From: Urechis unicinctus
Lineage: Eukaryota > Annelida > Polychaeta > Xenopneusta > Urechidae
Length of the DNA stretch: 64,000 nucleotides
NCBI GenBank assembly: GCA_034190875.2
Contig: CM067358.1
Location: 58,399,063 to 58,463,062 of the forward strand
Direction of reading: 5' to 3'
Under the pieces are notes generated by a model that worked only from the letters and a program-made list of their open reading frames with translations, had not been told where the DNA came from and did not search any database. Each line of letters starts with the position of its first letter. Within the stretch, counting starts at the first letter, position 1. Of the stretch, positions 1-39,038 are shown piece by piece. The translations under genes and the position numbers were made by a program.

Positions 1-469
1 AAGTCGGCATTTTGTGAAATAAGCCCGAATGGTAATAATAATTTGGCCATAATATGAATAGAGACTTCAGCTGAATAGAAAGAAATGGGAATCCTGGGAT
101 ATTCCGAACTGATATAAGTGCTCACTTCAATATATTCTACGTCGATATTCTTGTATATGCCGTAATCGTGTAGCACCACAGAAATTTCGATATTCGTCTT
201 CAAACATCTCCGATTGGCGCAGCATCGCTAATTCTTTAAGTCGATATTTCCTTAACATTGGCGAAATCTTGCGAGCGAAATTCCACGGGCAACAGGAGAT
301 ATAGCATATTACCTGGGAACGCTAAGCACGCAAACTCTCTTTACATGGGTTACTGCCGGAATTAAAAGGAATAATAAATTCCCAGGTTGCGATGATATAT
401 GTAGCGTGTTTGTTAAACAAAGCGTCAGTGACCCATTTGTGAATGCACACAGTCAATTTGGCTGTATCA
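1..469. other. AT-rich flank, no gene seen
   Basis: I see no coding exon, RNA gene or clear repeat here. The stretch is AT-rich and lies just upstream of a decayed reverse-transcriptase fragment, so part of it may be older LINE sequence I cannot recognise. Confidence 0.5.
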
Positions 470-1330
470 CAGGGTGCCCTTCCTCACAACAATACAATTG
501 CTATTGTAATACTAATATACAACAATATTGATATTACCCATATTCCGATATTACCAACTAGAAACCGATATCTGTTCTCTCATGTTTTTTCAGAAATATT
601 TGACCACTTGATATTCAAGCACCTCAATGAATTTACATCAGAACATTATACAACATATGATTAACAATTCGGATTTCAAGGGTTATAATGCCAATCAAGC
701 TCTGATTTGTATCACTGATCAATTAATCTCAGCAGACGAAAATAATATTTTTGACCTCGGTCTATCCTAGATCTGAGTAAAGCATCTGATATTGTTAACC
801 ACAGCATACTCATAAAAAGTTCAAGCATTTCGGTATAAGAGAAAGTGTATCCAGTTGACTTTTATATTGATGTAGTGATTGAGACAATGAATGTTGAATA
901 ACGTAAAATACAAAGATGACTGAAAACAAATAAGTTGTTGCTGAATGCTAACAAAACACACAATGTTATTTTTGCCCATGGACGTGAATGCCTTTTCTCA
1001 ACCAAGCAGCTGCGTATTAACAATCATTCAGTAATCCGAGAACAAATCAATATGTTGCTCAGTGGGAAAATGTTTTCCTAACTTACATGACCAAATCATC
1101 TCAAGTAAAAGGGATATAGCTAAAAATTGGGGCGTTCTATATAAATGACCCAATTACCCATTCCTTGTTTAGTTATAGAATCACATTTTGTTGGAACACT
1201 ATACTCCCTAAAAGTAGTATGAAAAATATTTTTGTTAAAGTGAAGCATAGTTCTCTTGTTCATAGTCACAGTGGATACCCATTGATATTGCATGTTATTC
1301 TGTATGACCTATCACAACCTAAATTTACAT
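470..1330 (+). mobile_element. Decayed LINE reverse-transcriptase fragment
   Basis: Broken plus-strand reading frames carry the order of reverse-transcriptase motifs of a non-LTR retrotransposon: a segment like SEIFDHLIFKHLNEF, then QFGFQGYNANQAL, then DLSKASDIVNHSIL followed by KFKHFGIR (compare DLSKAFDTVNHDIL of CR1/Jockey-type elements), then LLLNANKTHNVIF and finally SSKRDIAKNWGVLYK. Stops and frame changes interrupt it, and the catalytic YADD part appears to be missing between about 860 and 920. It is an old 5'- and 3'-truncated fossil upstream of the large gene. The clade cannot be fixed from this much sequence. Confidence 0.6.
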
Positions 1331-2007
1331 AACTGATCACTTCAACAAAACCATCGTCGTATGCTGAACTTCCTGGGTATTATGATATGCAACAAAGACA
1401 ACAGGATGTTTTAATTGAACTAATGAACGGGCCTTCTTTGAATGTTTATCTGTCAGTGATTGATACCCCCAAGTATTCACAAACACATTCAATTAAAAAT
1501 AAATAGCTGATGTGATGTAAGCCGCTAACAACTCTGGGGGATCACCGCATTAAGGTTGCCAGTCGTCGCCCATCCCTTTCGAAATATTTTCTTTCCTGGC
1601 CCTGGGCTCTCGTGGTCACCGGCTCTTTAGTTTGCATTTCCCTTTCGGCTTAAATTGGAATGGCAAAAGTTCCCAATTTTTAAATAGCAACATGGTGCAT
1701 AAAAAGGGACTTTAACAAACCAAAATCGTACCGCTCGCATAAAGATATATTATAATGATCAGCGCAATGTCCACAAACAACAAGCGCCTGTGAGTTCATG
1801 CTACCAAAATGGCGGAGACTATAAAATAGCCCCGGGATCAGCCGTAAGAATAAAAAGGGAAAAACTATCCTCTACTATAATTGTGTTCTGTTGGCTGGAG
1901 TATCACTTTCACTCAAGAGATTAGTTCCCAATAACCGACTCTGTATCGCCGCAAAAAAAAATCGCATCCTTTTTGCTGTGTGCTATAATAACTAATTGTG
2001 TCTTCAG
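1331..2007. other. Upstream region without recognised gene
   Basis: No convincing exon. The promoter, the signal-peptide exon and the LRR N-cap of the large gene should lie here or further upstream, but I could not identify them. A tract of A residues lies near 1954. Confidence 0.4.
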
Positions 2008-2110
2008 ATGATGTTGCCTATGGAGCTTCGGGATATCTCGGACCTTACCTGGGAGACTCGTTGGATTACATTGGCTATTCCTGCTCCGGATGCGTCCTGT
2101 GATAGGACCA
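2008..2110 (+). CDS. Possible upstream exon of the large gene (weak)
   Basis: A good acceptor (tgtgtcttcag) at 2007 is followed by an open stretch that could encode a degenerate LRR (MMLPMELRDISDLTWETRW). The reading then reaches stops before the first donor-like site at about 2163. It could be the exon from which the adjacent 65-bp minisatellite arose, or not coding at all. Confidence 0.2.
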
Positions 2111-2136
2111 ACAACATTAATGACTAATAACATCAT

Positions 2137-2640
2137 CTGCCACCTGTGACTGGGTCGTCCATGTGAGTACACTGCGCTGTAATGAGCGCCCTAACAACAT
2201 CATCACCACCTGTACTGGGTCGTCCATTGGGTACACTGGCTGTAATGTGAGTACACCGCGATGGGTCCTGAGTACACAGAATGAGCGCTACTAACAACAT
2301 CATCACCACCTGTACTGGGTCGTCCATGTGAGTATACTGCGCTGTAATGAGCGCGCTAACAACATCATCACCACCTGTACTGGGTCGTCCATGTGAGTAC
2401 ACAGCGCTGTAATGAGTGCGCTAACAACATCATCACCACCTGTACTGGGTCGTCCATGTGAGTACACAGCGCTGTAATGAGTACGCTAACAACATCATCA
2501 CCACCTGTACTGGGTCGTCCATGTGAGTACACAGCGCTGTAATGAGTACGCGCTAACAACATCATCACCACCTGTACTGGGTCGTCCATGTGAGTACACA
2601 GCGCTGTAATGAGTGCGCTAACAACATCATCACCCTAATA
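2137..2640 (+). repeat. 65-bp minisatellite carrying repeated donor sites
   Basis: About seven to eight copies of a roughly 65-bp unit. Each unit contains AACAACATCATC, then TCGTCCAT followed by gtgagtac, which is the same form as the true LRR exon end at 2851-2862. Read in LRR phase a unit resembles the end of an LRR (ANNIITT...GSSM). It looks like an expanded exon-3'-end/donor segment. Minus-strand open frames across it are artefacts of the repeat. Confidence 0.8.
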
Positions 2641-2784
2641 ATCGGGGCTGCCATCTGTCTCCATTAATCATGTTCAGTCATTGATTTGAGCTTTCGTCTC
2701 TATTGACCGAACCTTGCGCTACGGTTTTCATCAGTCTACATTGATTGCCACAAGCCGTTGATTTTGGCATTTTGTTTCTTCCAG

Positions 2785-30295
<27,511 letters not shown>

Positions 30296-30594
30296 CATCC
30301 TTGAAAATCTAGCCGTTTCTGGCTCCGCGTACAATGACGGGATTCGGAGTCAATCGACTCATTTGTTTATGCACTTTCTTTTCCAATTGTTTCCATTTGT
30401 ACGTATCATAACGTTCTATTTCACCGTTCGTGTGAATCACAGAGACCAAATTGTAATTACTGAGCCTTCTGTATTGTTGACTAGATTATATTGTTCTATG
30501 AATGAGGCTCAACTTATACATTGTATCGGTGTGGAATATTTAAACATTCAAAACCTATGTGATAAAGCTTGTTTGCAGGACAGACATGCGCATT

Positions 30595-30600
30595 AATAAA
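30595..30600 (+). terminator. Poly(A) signal AATAAA of the mega-thrombospondin-like gene
   Basis: AATAAA lies 300 nt after the stop codon, in AT-rich 3' UTR sequence. It is conserved in the second copy at 50474-50479. A second AATAAA near 30687 (gggaaataaaacacc) is an alternative. Confidence 0.65.
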
Positions 30601-30769
30601 CCACAAATTATAACCAATTTGCATTGAATCATTCCGATCGATTAAAAGAAAAACTCCCGGATATGTTCACGTAACAGTACATGGGAAATAAAACACCATG
30701 CCTCTCTCGTCCCATGGAGCCGCGCCTGCTCTGCTGCAACGTCAATTTCCTGTTACAATTCATGACATG

Positions 30770-31320
30770 TAGCGATGTTACATCACACCAGTGTGCCAAT
30801 GTATGAGCTGCAATGATGGTACATCACCCAATGTGCCAATGCATGACCTGCAATGATGATACTTCACCCAATGTGCCAATGCATGACCTGCAATGATGGT
30901 ACATCACCCAATGTGCCAATGCATGTCCTGCAATAATGGTACTTCACCCAATGTGCACATGCAAGACCTGCAATGATGGTACATCACCCAATGTGCCAAA
31001 TGCATGACCTGCAATGATGGTACTTCAACCAATGTGCCAATGCAAGACCTGCAATGATGGTACATCACCTAATGTGCCAATGCATGACCTGCAATGATGG
31101 TACTTCACCCAATGTGCCAATGCAAGACCTGTAATGATGGTACATCACCCAATGTGCCAATGCAAGACCTGCAATGATGGTACATCACCTAATGTGCCAA
31201 TACAAGACCTGCAATGATGGTACATTAACCAATGTACCAATGCATGACCTGCAATGATGGTACATTAACCAATGTACCAATGCAAGACCTGCAATGATGG
31301 TACATTAACCAATGTGCTGC
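30770..31320 (+). repeat. 41-bp minisatellite downstream of the gene
   Basis: About thirteen units of tgcaatgatggtacatcacc and caatgtgccaatgcatgacc. The second tandem copy is at 50640-51230 with unit rearrangements. Confidence 0.9.
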
Positions 31321-31750
31321 TGTCGAACCTGGTAGACGTTAGTGCTCCTCTCTGATTATAGTTGTATCACGTGATAACGATGATGGCAGTACAGGCTGCA
31401 AAAAGTTGAACCGTTCTTTGGTTTTTCAGCATTTGTGAAGTAAAAATGCGTGTCTGGAAAAGATGCCATAATCCATCAGCATTCAAGTCAATTAAAAACT
31501 GGATAAGATTTGTATATAACATGCATTGAAGTGAAAATACCTAGTGACTTAACAAACTATATTATAGAAAATAACAGTAACGGATATCAACACCTTATTG
31601 TGATGGTATTTGCATGGTTAACTAAATGAGGATAACAGAGAGAGAGACGCGATTTTTACTGATCAAACCACTTGCATGGTTGAATCAGAATTTACGTGGG
31701 CGTCGAATAATCTTGATCGCCACAGACGTCACTAGTTATATACAGCTAAT
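31321..31750. other. 3' flank, nothing recognised
   Basis: AT-rich sequence with no exon, RNA gene or repeat that I can support. It is nearly identical to about 51232-51657. Confidence 0.5.
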
Positions 31751-31754
31751 TATC

Positions 31755-31830
31755 GCCTGATATAAACCGGAAGTCGCAGAGGAAGCGCGGAAGCTAAACA
31801 TAACACAGCAGCAGAATGGAAGTACACGAA
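31755..31830 (+). promoter_or_regulatory. Candidate promoter with ETS-type core
   Basis: The sequence aaaccggaagtcgcagagg contains a perfect CCGGAAGT ETS/GABP core, followed 60 nt later by agcagcagaatggaagtaca with a possible start codon at 31816. No downstream coding exon could be linked, so this may be the relic 5' end of a transposon-derived or lost gene. The same sequence is at about 51662-51735. Confidence 0.3.
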
Positions 31831-32099
31831 CTAAGGCATGTTTTTCACTCGGACCGTCACATCACAGTAATTTGACATGTCAACAGGCTCTTTTTGTTTA
31901 GGGATTTAGCAGATTCTATACTGCATGTATTCGCTTGCCCTCAGATATATAATATGCAAAGATGTACGCTCAAATCACCCTAGTTTACTTACTAATCCCT
32001 GTCATGTTAGTTCTATCAGCTGCAGATTGCACCGGCGTTCGTTCCAGTATGAATACAAGAATATAGGTAAATTAATTGAAGCAACTTGGTCTATATTTA

Positions 32100-32340
32100 C
32101 TGACTGATTTACTCAAACAGTGGAGGAATTTGTTGGATGCGCGAATCAATCGAGATATCAGCTTGACAATGTGTATAATTCTCTGAAGATAAGGTTATAT
32201 CATCCTTATAAAAACTACTGAAAGACAAGAGTAGTAAGATTGATGCACAGAATATGCAGATTTACTGCTGAGAAAACACATTTTGATAACAATCATTGTG
32301 AACAATGTGGACTGTATACTGCCAGGCATAAGCTAATATG
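32100..32340 (+). mobile_element. Possible LINE 3'-end remnant
   Basis: One frame reads KTRVVRLMHRICRFTAEKTH then FDNNHCEQCGLYTARHKLI, resembling the arginine-rich stretch and C-x2-C...H knuckle that follows the reverse transcriptase of CR1/Jockey-type LINEs. It is short, broken and untested. The same segment lies at about 52015-52245 in the second tandem copy. Confidence 0.35.
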
Positions 32341-32373
32341 AGGTATTTGTATTTTTTTATCGATCACATAAAT

Positions 32374-32472
32374 CCCCCCCCCCCCCCCAATAATGTAAAG
32401 TAAATAAATAGCCATCTCTATAAATAGCGAAGTGCATGGTTGGGGCGAGTTGGGGGGTGGGGGGGGGGGGGG
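32374..32472. repeat. Poly-C and poly-G homopolymer runs
   Basis: A run of about 14 C near 32375 and a G-rich run near 32453-32472 face each other 70 nt apart and could pair. In the second copy the C run persists (about 52285) but the G run is much shorter. Confidence 0.7.
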
Positions 32473-32554
32473 TGGGTTCAATACGGTGTCGTCACCATCC
32501 CATCCGACCCCACGTTGTGCCCTAAAAAACGGTCCTTACTGGCTGTAGCATTCT

Positions 32555-32725
32555 AGCCATGTCCCAATAATATGATTTGGTGTTCCCAATAATATGATTT
32601 GGTGTTCCCAATAATATAATTTGGTGTTGCCAATAATATGATTTGGTGTTGCCAATAATATGATTTGGTGTTCCCAATAACATGATTTGTTGTTCCCAAT
32701 AATAGGACTTGGTGTTCCCAATGAT
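32555..32725 (+). repeat. 22-bp minisatellite
   Basis: About eight units of ccaataatatgatttggtgt. The second copy (52465-52625) has about seven units and one altered junction (tgttcatagcc). Confidence 0.85.
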
Positions 32726-32729
32726 ATGA

Positions 32730-33870
32730 GAGGACTTTAAACGAATAATTTAAGCAACTACACAAAAATGGAAACAAAATATAAATTGCACCAAATCGCC
32801 GAAAAATGTTAGCCAGTTAACCAACATCTATTGCAACACAACCATGACTGGGGTAATTTTTGCGAACATTATGGCCTTTATAATGTTGTTTTATGTCATG
32901 GGAGGTTTATACAGAAAGTGTAGTAGATCGGGCGATGGATGCGATCCCAGTGGCGGTAGGTAGAATAAGTGATCTCCATTCGCATGTGTTCGCCAGCAAT
33001 AGCGCCACCTACACTCCACTGGTGCTTATGCCAAAGAGTCTATAGCTACGCTGAGAGTGTTAATCCAACTAGCTATGCGGCGAGTATGAATATGAGCACA
33101 TGGGACTGTTGATCCAACGTCTCGGGGATCGGCGTCTTTTAAATATACGGAGTCTTCTGATTGGTCAAGGCTACTACCCGAATCAATCAGAAATTTTCAT
33201 ATGGTTTCAAGGGACGATATGACAAAGCACCACGCTGCTCACAGGTGGCGTGTTAACATATTCCAACGGGTGGAGGCGTGAGGTAGCCCTCGCAGCGTAG
33301 CGATGAGTACGTTGCTTCTGTCCCTGGGCGTCAGTCATCACACAGACGCGCATCAAAAGCAATGTGAACAGCTTCTGTGCCGCTTGCTTGTGTCGTATTA
33401 TTGTATTGTTGTGCGGGCGGAAATGCTTCAATAATTGCTGCCTTGGGTTGATCTATATTTGCTCGGAGAGAGATTTGGTCATAGCTACTGGACGCCGGCC
33501 AGTCCGTTGATGCCCATTTGCCGGGCTGACCTCCCCGTGAATCATTCATAGCCCTGCCACCAGATCCACAATGACCTGCTGCTCATCCTATGGCTTGACA
33601 ATGGTAGGCGTCCACTATTACCCGCCGAACAGGCCCCTGAGACAATGGTCATAGACGTAATTAGTCATGTCAGTTCAACCAAGTACTGTTGTATCAACGC
33701 AAACCTTCTGATGCCATGCGCCTTGACAGCAACATCAGGCTATCTTCCAGCAGGCGCTGTTTAAATGGGACATATACATAAGGAAAACTATCGCCCTGTC
33801 TTCGTCTTCAACTCTCAGCTTGTTTGTGTCGGATCCATTTCCAGCTGTGACGCGACGGAAACGCTCTTGG
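32730..33870. other. 3' flank of copy 1; paralogous to 53,110 and 61,911 regions
   Basis: No convincing gene. From about 33215 this sequence is shared by three places in the window (here, from 53120, and in older form from 61911). A minus-strand frame of 72 codons (33331-33549) is kept in copies 1 and 2 but is interrupted in the third, so I do not call it a gene. A reversed CCAAT and ttttaaatatac near 33136-33165 look promoter-like but have no linked exon. Confidence 0.5.
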
Positions 33871-33877
33871 ATCGTTG

Positions 33878-34125
33878 ATGGACACCATGGAAACAGCGTC
33901 TCATGTAACGAGGTATGATAGCGAGGCCACCAGCGCCTCATACCGCTCTGTCAACACGAACGCAACTGTATCTGGCCAGACGTCGAACCCGGAATAAACA
34001 AAATACAGCTGATCAAAGTCATCGTTTTAGTCAGTGTCATCAGTATTCTGCTCGTGTCGACTTGTAAAATCGTCTTCAAAACATTATCACGGTACAGTGA
34101 ACCCAAACGAGATGGTGCTGTTTAG
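33878..34125 (+). pseudogene. Small single-pass membrane protein frame, copy 1 (frameshifted)
   Basis: Homologue of the open frame at 53780-54028. It starts with the same METASHVTRYDSEATSASYR but lacks one C (ctggccagacg versus ctggcccagacg), which shifts the frame before the hydrophobic segment. The base could be a real loss or a sequencing error. Confidence 0.4.
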
Positions 34126-34668
34126 TGGTGCTGTACTTGGTGTTGGGCTGTGTGTGGTGCTGTGCGTGGTGCCTCCTACCTGACGTGGGCACGCACTGAA
34201 TGTGCTATGTTTGGAGTTGTGGTTGGTACCAATATGTGTTATTTGACCTACGAAGCTGGCTATATTTTACCATCTAAGACGTCGACCATAATATTTCATG
34301 TATAAGAAGCAAACAGATATCGGCACATCCTCTCGCAAAGTTATAAAGCTTACCTTATAAGCAGTGTCAAGATATTCTTTAACTTAGATTGGTTTAGCAT
34401 TTCATCACTTATGAATCTATTATGATTCTATGAGCCTCGCTGATAGTGAGGTTTAAACGCGGGTTTTAGTGTGTGTGAATTACGTGTAGGATCAGGAAAA
34501 GTCTATTGGGGAATATTTCGTCAAATGTCTAATCCCAGTGAGAGGTGCAGAGATAGTAGTGAGGGTAAAAACTCATGGCTGACCTGAATGTGTATTTCAG
34601 GTCACCATGTGATGACACAGTTACGTCTTACTGTGGCCCGCACACGAATGTTGGCGAGCGTCCGAATC
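34126..34668. other. End of copy-1 flank up to the duplication junction
   Basis: No gene recognised. Short hairpin-prone AT-rich sequence, matching 54029-54566 except for small indels. An open frame starting at 34575 crosses the junction into copy 2. Confidence 0.5.
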
Positions 34669-34679
34669 CATTGCGCTTA

Positions 34680-36498
34680 CCCGGTATAGTTCCCAGCCCG
34701 TACGGCAGCTGGTTGTACAAGTCGTCCAATCCGACAGCGGACACCTTCTCTGATTGGTTCATCAGGTACAATCCCAGGTACCAATGTACATCTGGACAGC
34801 GCTATTGTTCTGCAGTACAGCAGCCGGGCACCGACACTCACTTGTAAGTTCAACCAGCCCATCCATACCATGCATTCACAAATTATCAGCTTAATCCGGA
34901 GTTTTTCTCCAGATCCTTGATGTTGTTGATCTGTACTACTCGTTATGTCTCTTGTCTGCACAGGTTTTACAACGATGCGTATTTCCCAATAAACACACTT
35001 GGTTATGGACACGAGGGTCAGCGGGACTGTAAGCAGGTGCTACAGAATTTTGGGTACGTACTACCCTGTTATTACAGCTGAGAGCAGGACATGCATTCAC
35101 ATCGAGTCGGAGTTTGATTTCATGAACAAAACTGACGCTCCTCATTTTATTGTGGTTCTCTGTTTATACAGCACAAAATATCTTCCACATTTTCGGGTTA
35201 TTGCATAAAACTATTTTTGATTGGGATGTAATGTATGATATCGATTGGATGACCTTGTTCTTGTTTCAGGTTCACGTCTGCTGGTCGTAATGGCTTCAAA
35301 TTCTCGGGGAAGGGCGAGATCTCGGTGGGAGGAGGGGAACAGGTGTGGCTCTACCTCAACAACACCCTCGTTCTGGAAGTCAATAACCCGGATGATTCCC
35401 ATTTTATCTGCAAGAAAGTCGACATCAGTGCGGCAGCTACACCAGGTTCAATTCAGCATTATAACAATATATATATCAGCCCGACAGCCACACCAAATTC
35501 AATTTAGTGTTATAATATATATCAACCCGGCAGCCACACCATTGATGTCACTTTCTGTTTCTTTCTTGAGGACTTCAACTTGCTTTATCATTTTATTTGG
35601 AATGGCTTGACGTTGGGTAGGCTTGGAATACTCGCTAGTTTTTTTTTCAAGAAAGCGTCTCTTGTTATGTCGTACAGGTGGGGCATATGTAATGCCGTAC
35701 CTGGGGACCGTGTCAGGGAGTACGTGTGTTACTACAACGGCCCTCACCAGCGAACAAGTCTTCCTACAACTCGAGGTAATTGAGTCAGTCTTACCAAGTA
35801 AACACAGATTAGCATATGCCATATCAATAAATGGATGATGCCATACGTCGCATTGTGCCGTGGGTTGGCATAAACAGCCTGTTTGTTGATGGAATTCATT
35901 GATTATTCCCATGCTTTCACAATAAACTCTTTTAAAACTTTGATTATATTCAAGTGATGCACGAAAGACGACTGATTTGAAATAATGCTGTGAGGCTCTT
36001 CAATGGTCCGACCGTTCATGTGATTCCACTCTGGACAATATTTAGGTGGGTGACAGTTTCCACTTTGACCTCTTCCACGTGGAGAATTCCCTGTGTACAT
36101 CACGCCTCTTCATAGAGACCAAAGACATCGAGTTTGTACAGAACACCACGTCAGAAGAACCCACTATGGATTACTTCGTTTACCTCGACGAAGACTTCCA
36201 CCTGGATGGGATCGTGGCCGAGTTAGATCTCGTCGACGTCTTCTCAATTGGACCATTATTTGAGATGACAATAGAAAACTGGTTCGTTTTGTTGAAATGA
36301 TTTGACGATTCCTCATTAGCTATGCAGCCACTGTGCATTGCTTGCCTTTAAGTCAAATGTTTACAAAATGTCCAGGTAATGAAGCACGCCATTTTAAATT
36401 GAAATCGGACACAGAAGACAATCGGAATGCCTCTATGGCCCCACCACCCCCTGTATACAACTACACGGTGCTGCCTGGAATCGACAAGCCCTTTATAG
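34680..36498 (+). CDS. Copy 2: fibro-slime domain, first exon truncated
   Basis: Exons 34680-34843 (partial), 34964-35053, 35270-35445, 35678-35775, 36046-36281, 36376-36498. The first 160 nt are unusually diverged from copy 1 (several substitutions plus indels), whereas the following exons are nearly identical. An ATG at 34575 in the flank is in frame across the junction (MADLNVYFRSPCDDTV ... then PYGSWLYKSSNPTADTF). Exon 36046-36281 is 236 nt against 235 in copy 1, shifting the frame at its end. Confidence 0.75.
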
Positions 36499-36519
36499 GT
36501 TAGTATCCCCTTAATGTTT

Positions 36520-36700
36520 CAGTCTTATATGTCAGTAGACTGTAAAGCACGTACTAGCTGATTATACTCCATTCTTGAAAGTTCAGTAGACTGTAAAGCG
36601 CGCATTAGCGGTTTGGCTCCACTTTTGAAAGTTCAGTAGACTATAAAGGCGCATATTGGCTTCTATACTTCTCTCTTGAAAAATCCGTAGACTGCAAAAA
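36520..36700 (+). repeat. Copy 2 of the 51-bp intronic minisatellite (short allele)
   Basis: About three to four units of gtcagtagactgtaaagcg-type sequence, against about seven in copy 1 (16741-17110). Confidence 0.8.
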
Positions 36701-36944
36701 TGGCCGTTAGATGAATATAACTATGCCCCGCCCTTTATTGGTCAGTGGTCTGCGGCGACACGCATAGCTTTATATTGCCTAGCTCTTCATGTATCCAAAG
36801 TCTGATGATGTGCATAGACTGATGTTGCCACGCTCTTTATAAGCCAGAAGACTTTGGCTAAAGCTAATGTTCCCCAAAGGTGAGAAGACTGTCAAAAACG
36901 CCTCGGTAGTTGATTATGCCCGACCTTTATAGATAAATAGACGC

Positions 36945-37915
36945 ACACTGGTAGATGATGCAGGCCACTTTGACTATGTAGGAGCACACTGGATGGTGAT
37001 GCATGCCGCTTAGACTGTGTAGGAGCACACTTGATGGTGATGCATGCCACTTTGACTATGTAGGAGCACACTGGATGGTGATGCAGTCCACTTTGACTAT
37101 GTAAGAGCACACTGGATGGTGATGCAGTCCACTTTGACTATGTAGGAGCACACTAGATGGTGATGCAGGCCACTTTGACTATGTAGAAGCACACTAGATG
37201 GTGATGCAGTCCACTTTGACTATGTAGGAGCACACTGGATGGTGATGCATGCCGCTATGACTATGTAGGAGCACACTGGATGGTGATGCAGGCCACTTTG
37301 ACTATGTAGGAGCACACTGGAGCAGACTGATGATCCAGCCACTTTGACTATGTAGAAGCACACTGGATGGTGATGCATGCCACTTTTTACCATGTAGGAG
37401 CACACTGGATGGTGATGCATGCCACTTTGACTATGTAGGAGCGCACTGGTAAATAATCCAGGCCACTTTGACTATGTAGGAGCACACTAGATGGTGATGA
37501 AGGCCACTTTGACTATGTAGAAGCACACTGGATGGTGATGCATGCCACTTTGACTATGTAGGAGCACACTGGTAAATGATCCAGGCCACTTTGACTATGT
37601 AGAAGCACACTGGATGGTGATTCAGGCCACTTTGACTATGTAGAAGCACACTGGATGGTGATGCAGGCCACTTTGACTATGTAGAAGCACACTGGGTGGT
37701 GATGCAGGCCACTTTGACTATGTAGGAGCACACTGGATGGTGATGCAGGCCACTTTGACTATGTAGGAGCACACTGGATGGTGATGCAGGCCATTTGACT
37801 ATGTAGGCCACTTGGTGACAGGCCATTTGACTAGTAGAAGCACACTGGGTGGTGATGCAGGCCACTTTGACTATGTAGAAGTACACTGGATGTTGATGCA
37901 GGCCACTTCGACCAT
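36945..37915 (+). repeat. Expanded about 41-bp intronic minisatellite in copy 2
   Basis: About 24 units of ttgactatgtaggagcacac plus tggatggtgatgcaggccac. The homologous copy 1 array (17270-17655) has about nine units and a different dominant unit (ctatgcagaag), so the arrays have turned over independently. Confidence 0.9.
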
Positions 37916-38054
37916 GTCAAATGTTCTGATAGATAGACTCAAACTGATAGATAGACTCAAACTTACAACAAAATAATTCAAAGAGATTTATTTATTATTG
38001 ACAGTTTGTTATATATACTTTAATTACTGTGAACCGTTGTGTTCATGTGGACAG

Positions 38055-39038
38055 AATGCACGGGTCCGGCTAATATAGCAGAGGAGCCAAACATACCGGT
38101 TCTGAACCCTTCCTCATCACCAGCAACACAGCTCTGTTCACGCTGAAAACAGAGCTGGATTACGAGGTGGTCACGCGATATGTGGTCACGATGACGGTTG
38201 TTGACCGAGGTACGACCCCGATCAGGACGGGTACCATCGTAGTCCGCGTAAGTCATACAACATAATCCTACATCACGATCTGCTTAATTCACCATGACAT
38301 ACAGGAAACTTCAGGAAAGTATATATATATAGAAATGTGTATATATTTGCGGTGTTTTGTTAAACGCACAGGTGCATGTTCTCGATGTCAACGACAACTG
38401 CCCCATCCTAAACACGACCAGCTACACGTTTGAACCAGTGCCGGCGCTTCAAATCGACCCCATCATCTTCATGAATGCTACAGACGCTGACAGCGGTTCT
38501 AACGCGCACATCATCTACACGGCATCTACACCCACTATAGAGTAAGACTGGTTCCTGTTCGTTGGGGACTTACATGTTGGACGCACCTTAAGAGTGGTTA
38601 TATGGCGAGCAAGATTACACTGTCAAGGGATTTGCATAAGCAATGAAAATACTCTATCCTGTGGTTAAGTTCGATAAGCAGAGGAAAAATTAATAAACAA
38701 CATATTTCATAAAACGCCCGATTTATACGTTCTAGAACATACTTAGGCAATGTCTTACAACAATGTGTACTGTGCTCTCAGACCGCCCCTCTCCCGCTAC
38801 GACCCGACTATAGACCTCTATAGGGTGGTATACAACGAGTCGTCCGAGGTGGTCTTCTACGCCGTGGCTTTGGACCAGGGCAACCCTCCACGGGGAGCCA
38901 CGGCCACTGTACGCATGTACATGAGTAATACGTGTCTCATCAGTGTACTCTATGACCCCATCGAGATCGTCCCCGAAGTGACGTCAGACACGGGAGAAGT
39001 GAGGTTCCGAATACCCAAGTACTTCGTATACGACTACC
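38055..39038 (+). CDS. Copy 2: cadherin-like repeats
   Basis: Exons 38055-38247, 38372-38541, 38782-39038. The first is 193 nt against 194 in copy 1 (taccggttct versus taccgggttct), so it shifts frame before the LDYE motif. The second and third exons encode the same protein as copy 1, including VLDVNDNCP and NATDADSG. Confidence 0.8.

Noticed and set aside
2137-2640. CRISPR-like array
   Set aside because: Units are directly tandem without unique spacers, in a eukaryotic intron, so this is a minisatellite. The same applies to all other arrays in the window.
32340-32480. Retroelement tail or integration hot spot at the C/G runs
   Set aside because: The runs lack terminal repeats or target-site duplications; they are simple homopolymers.
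33331-33549. 72-codon minus-strand frame conserved in copy 2
   Set aside because: Conserved only because the two tandem copies are almost identical; the older third copy near 62,000 has a stop and many changes.
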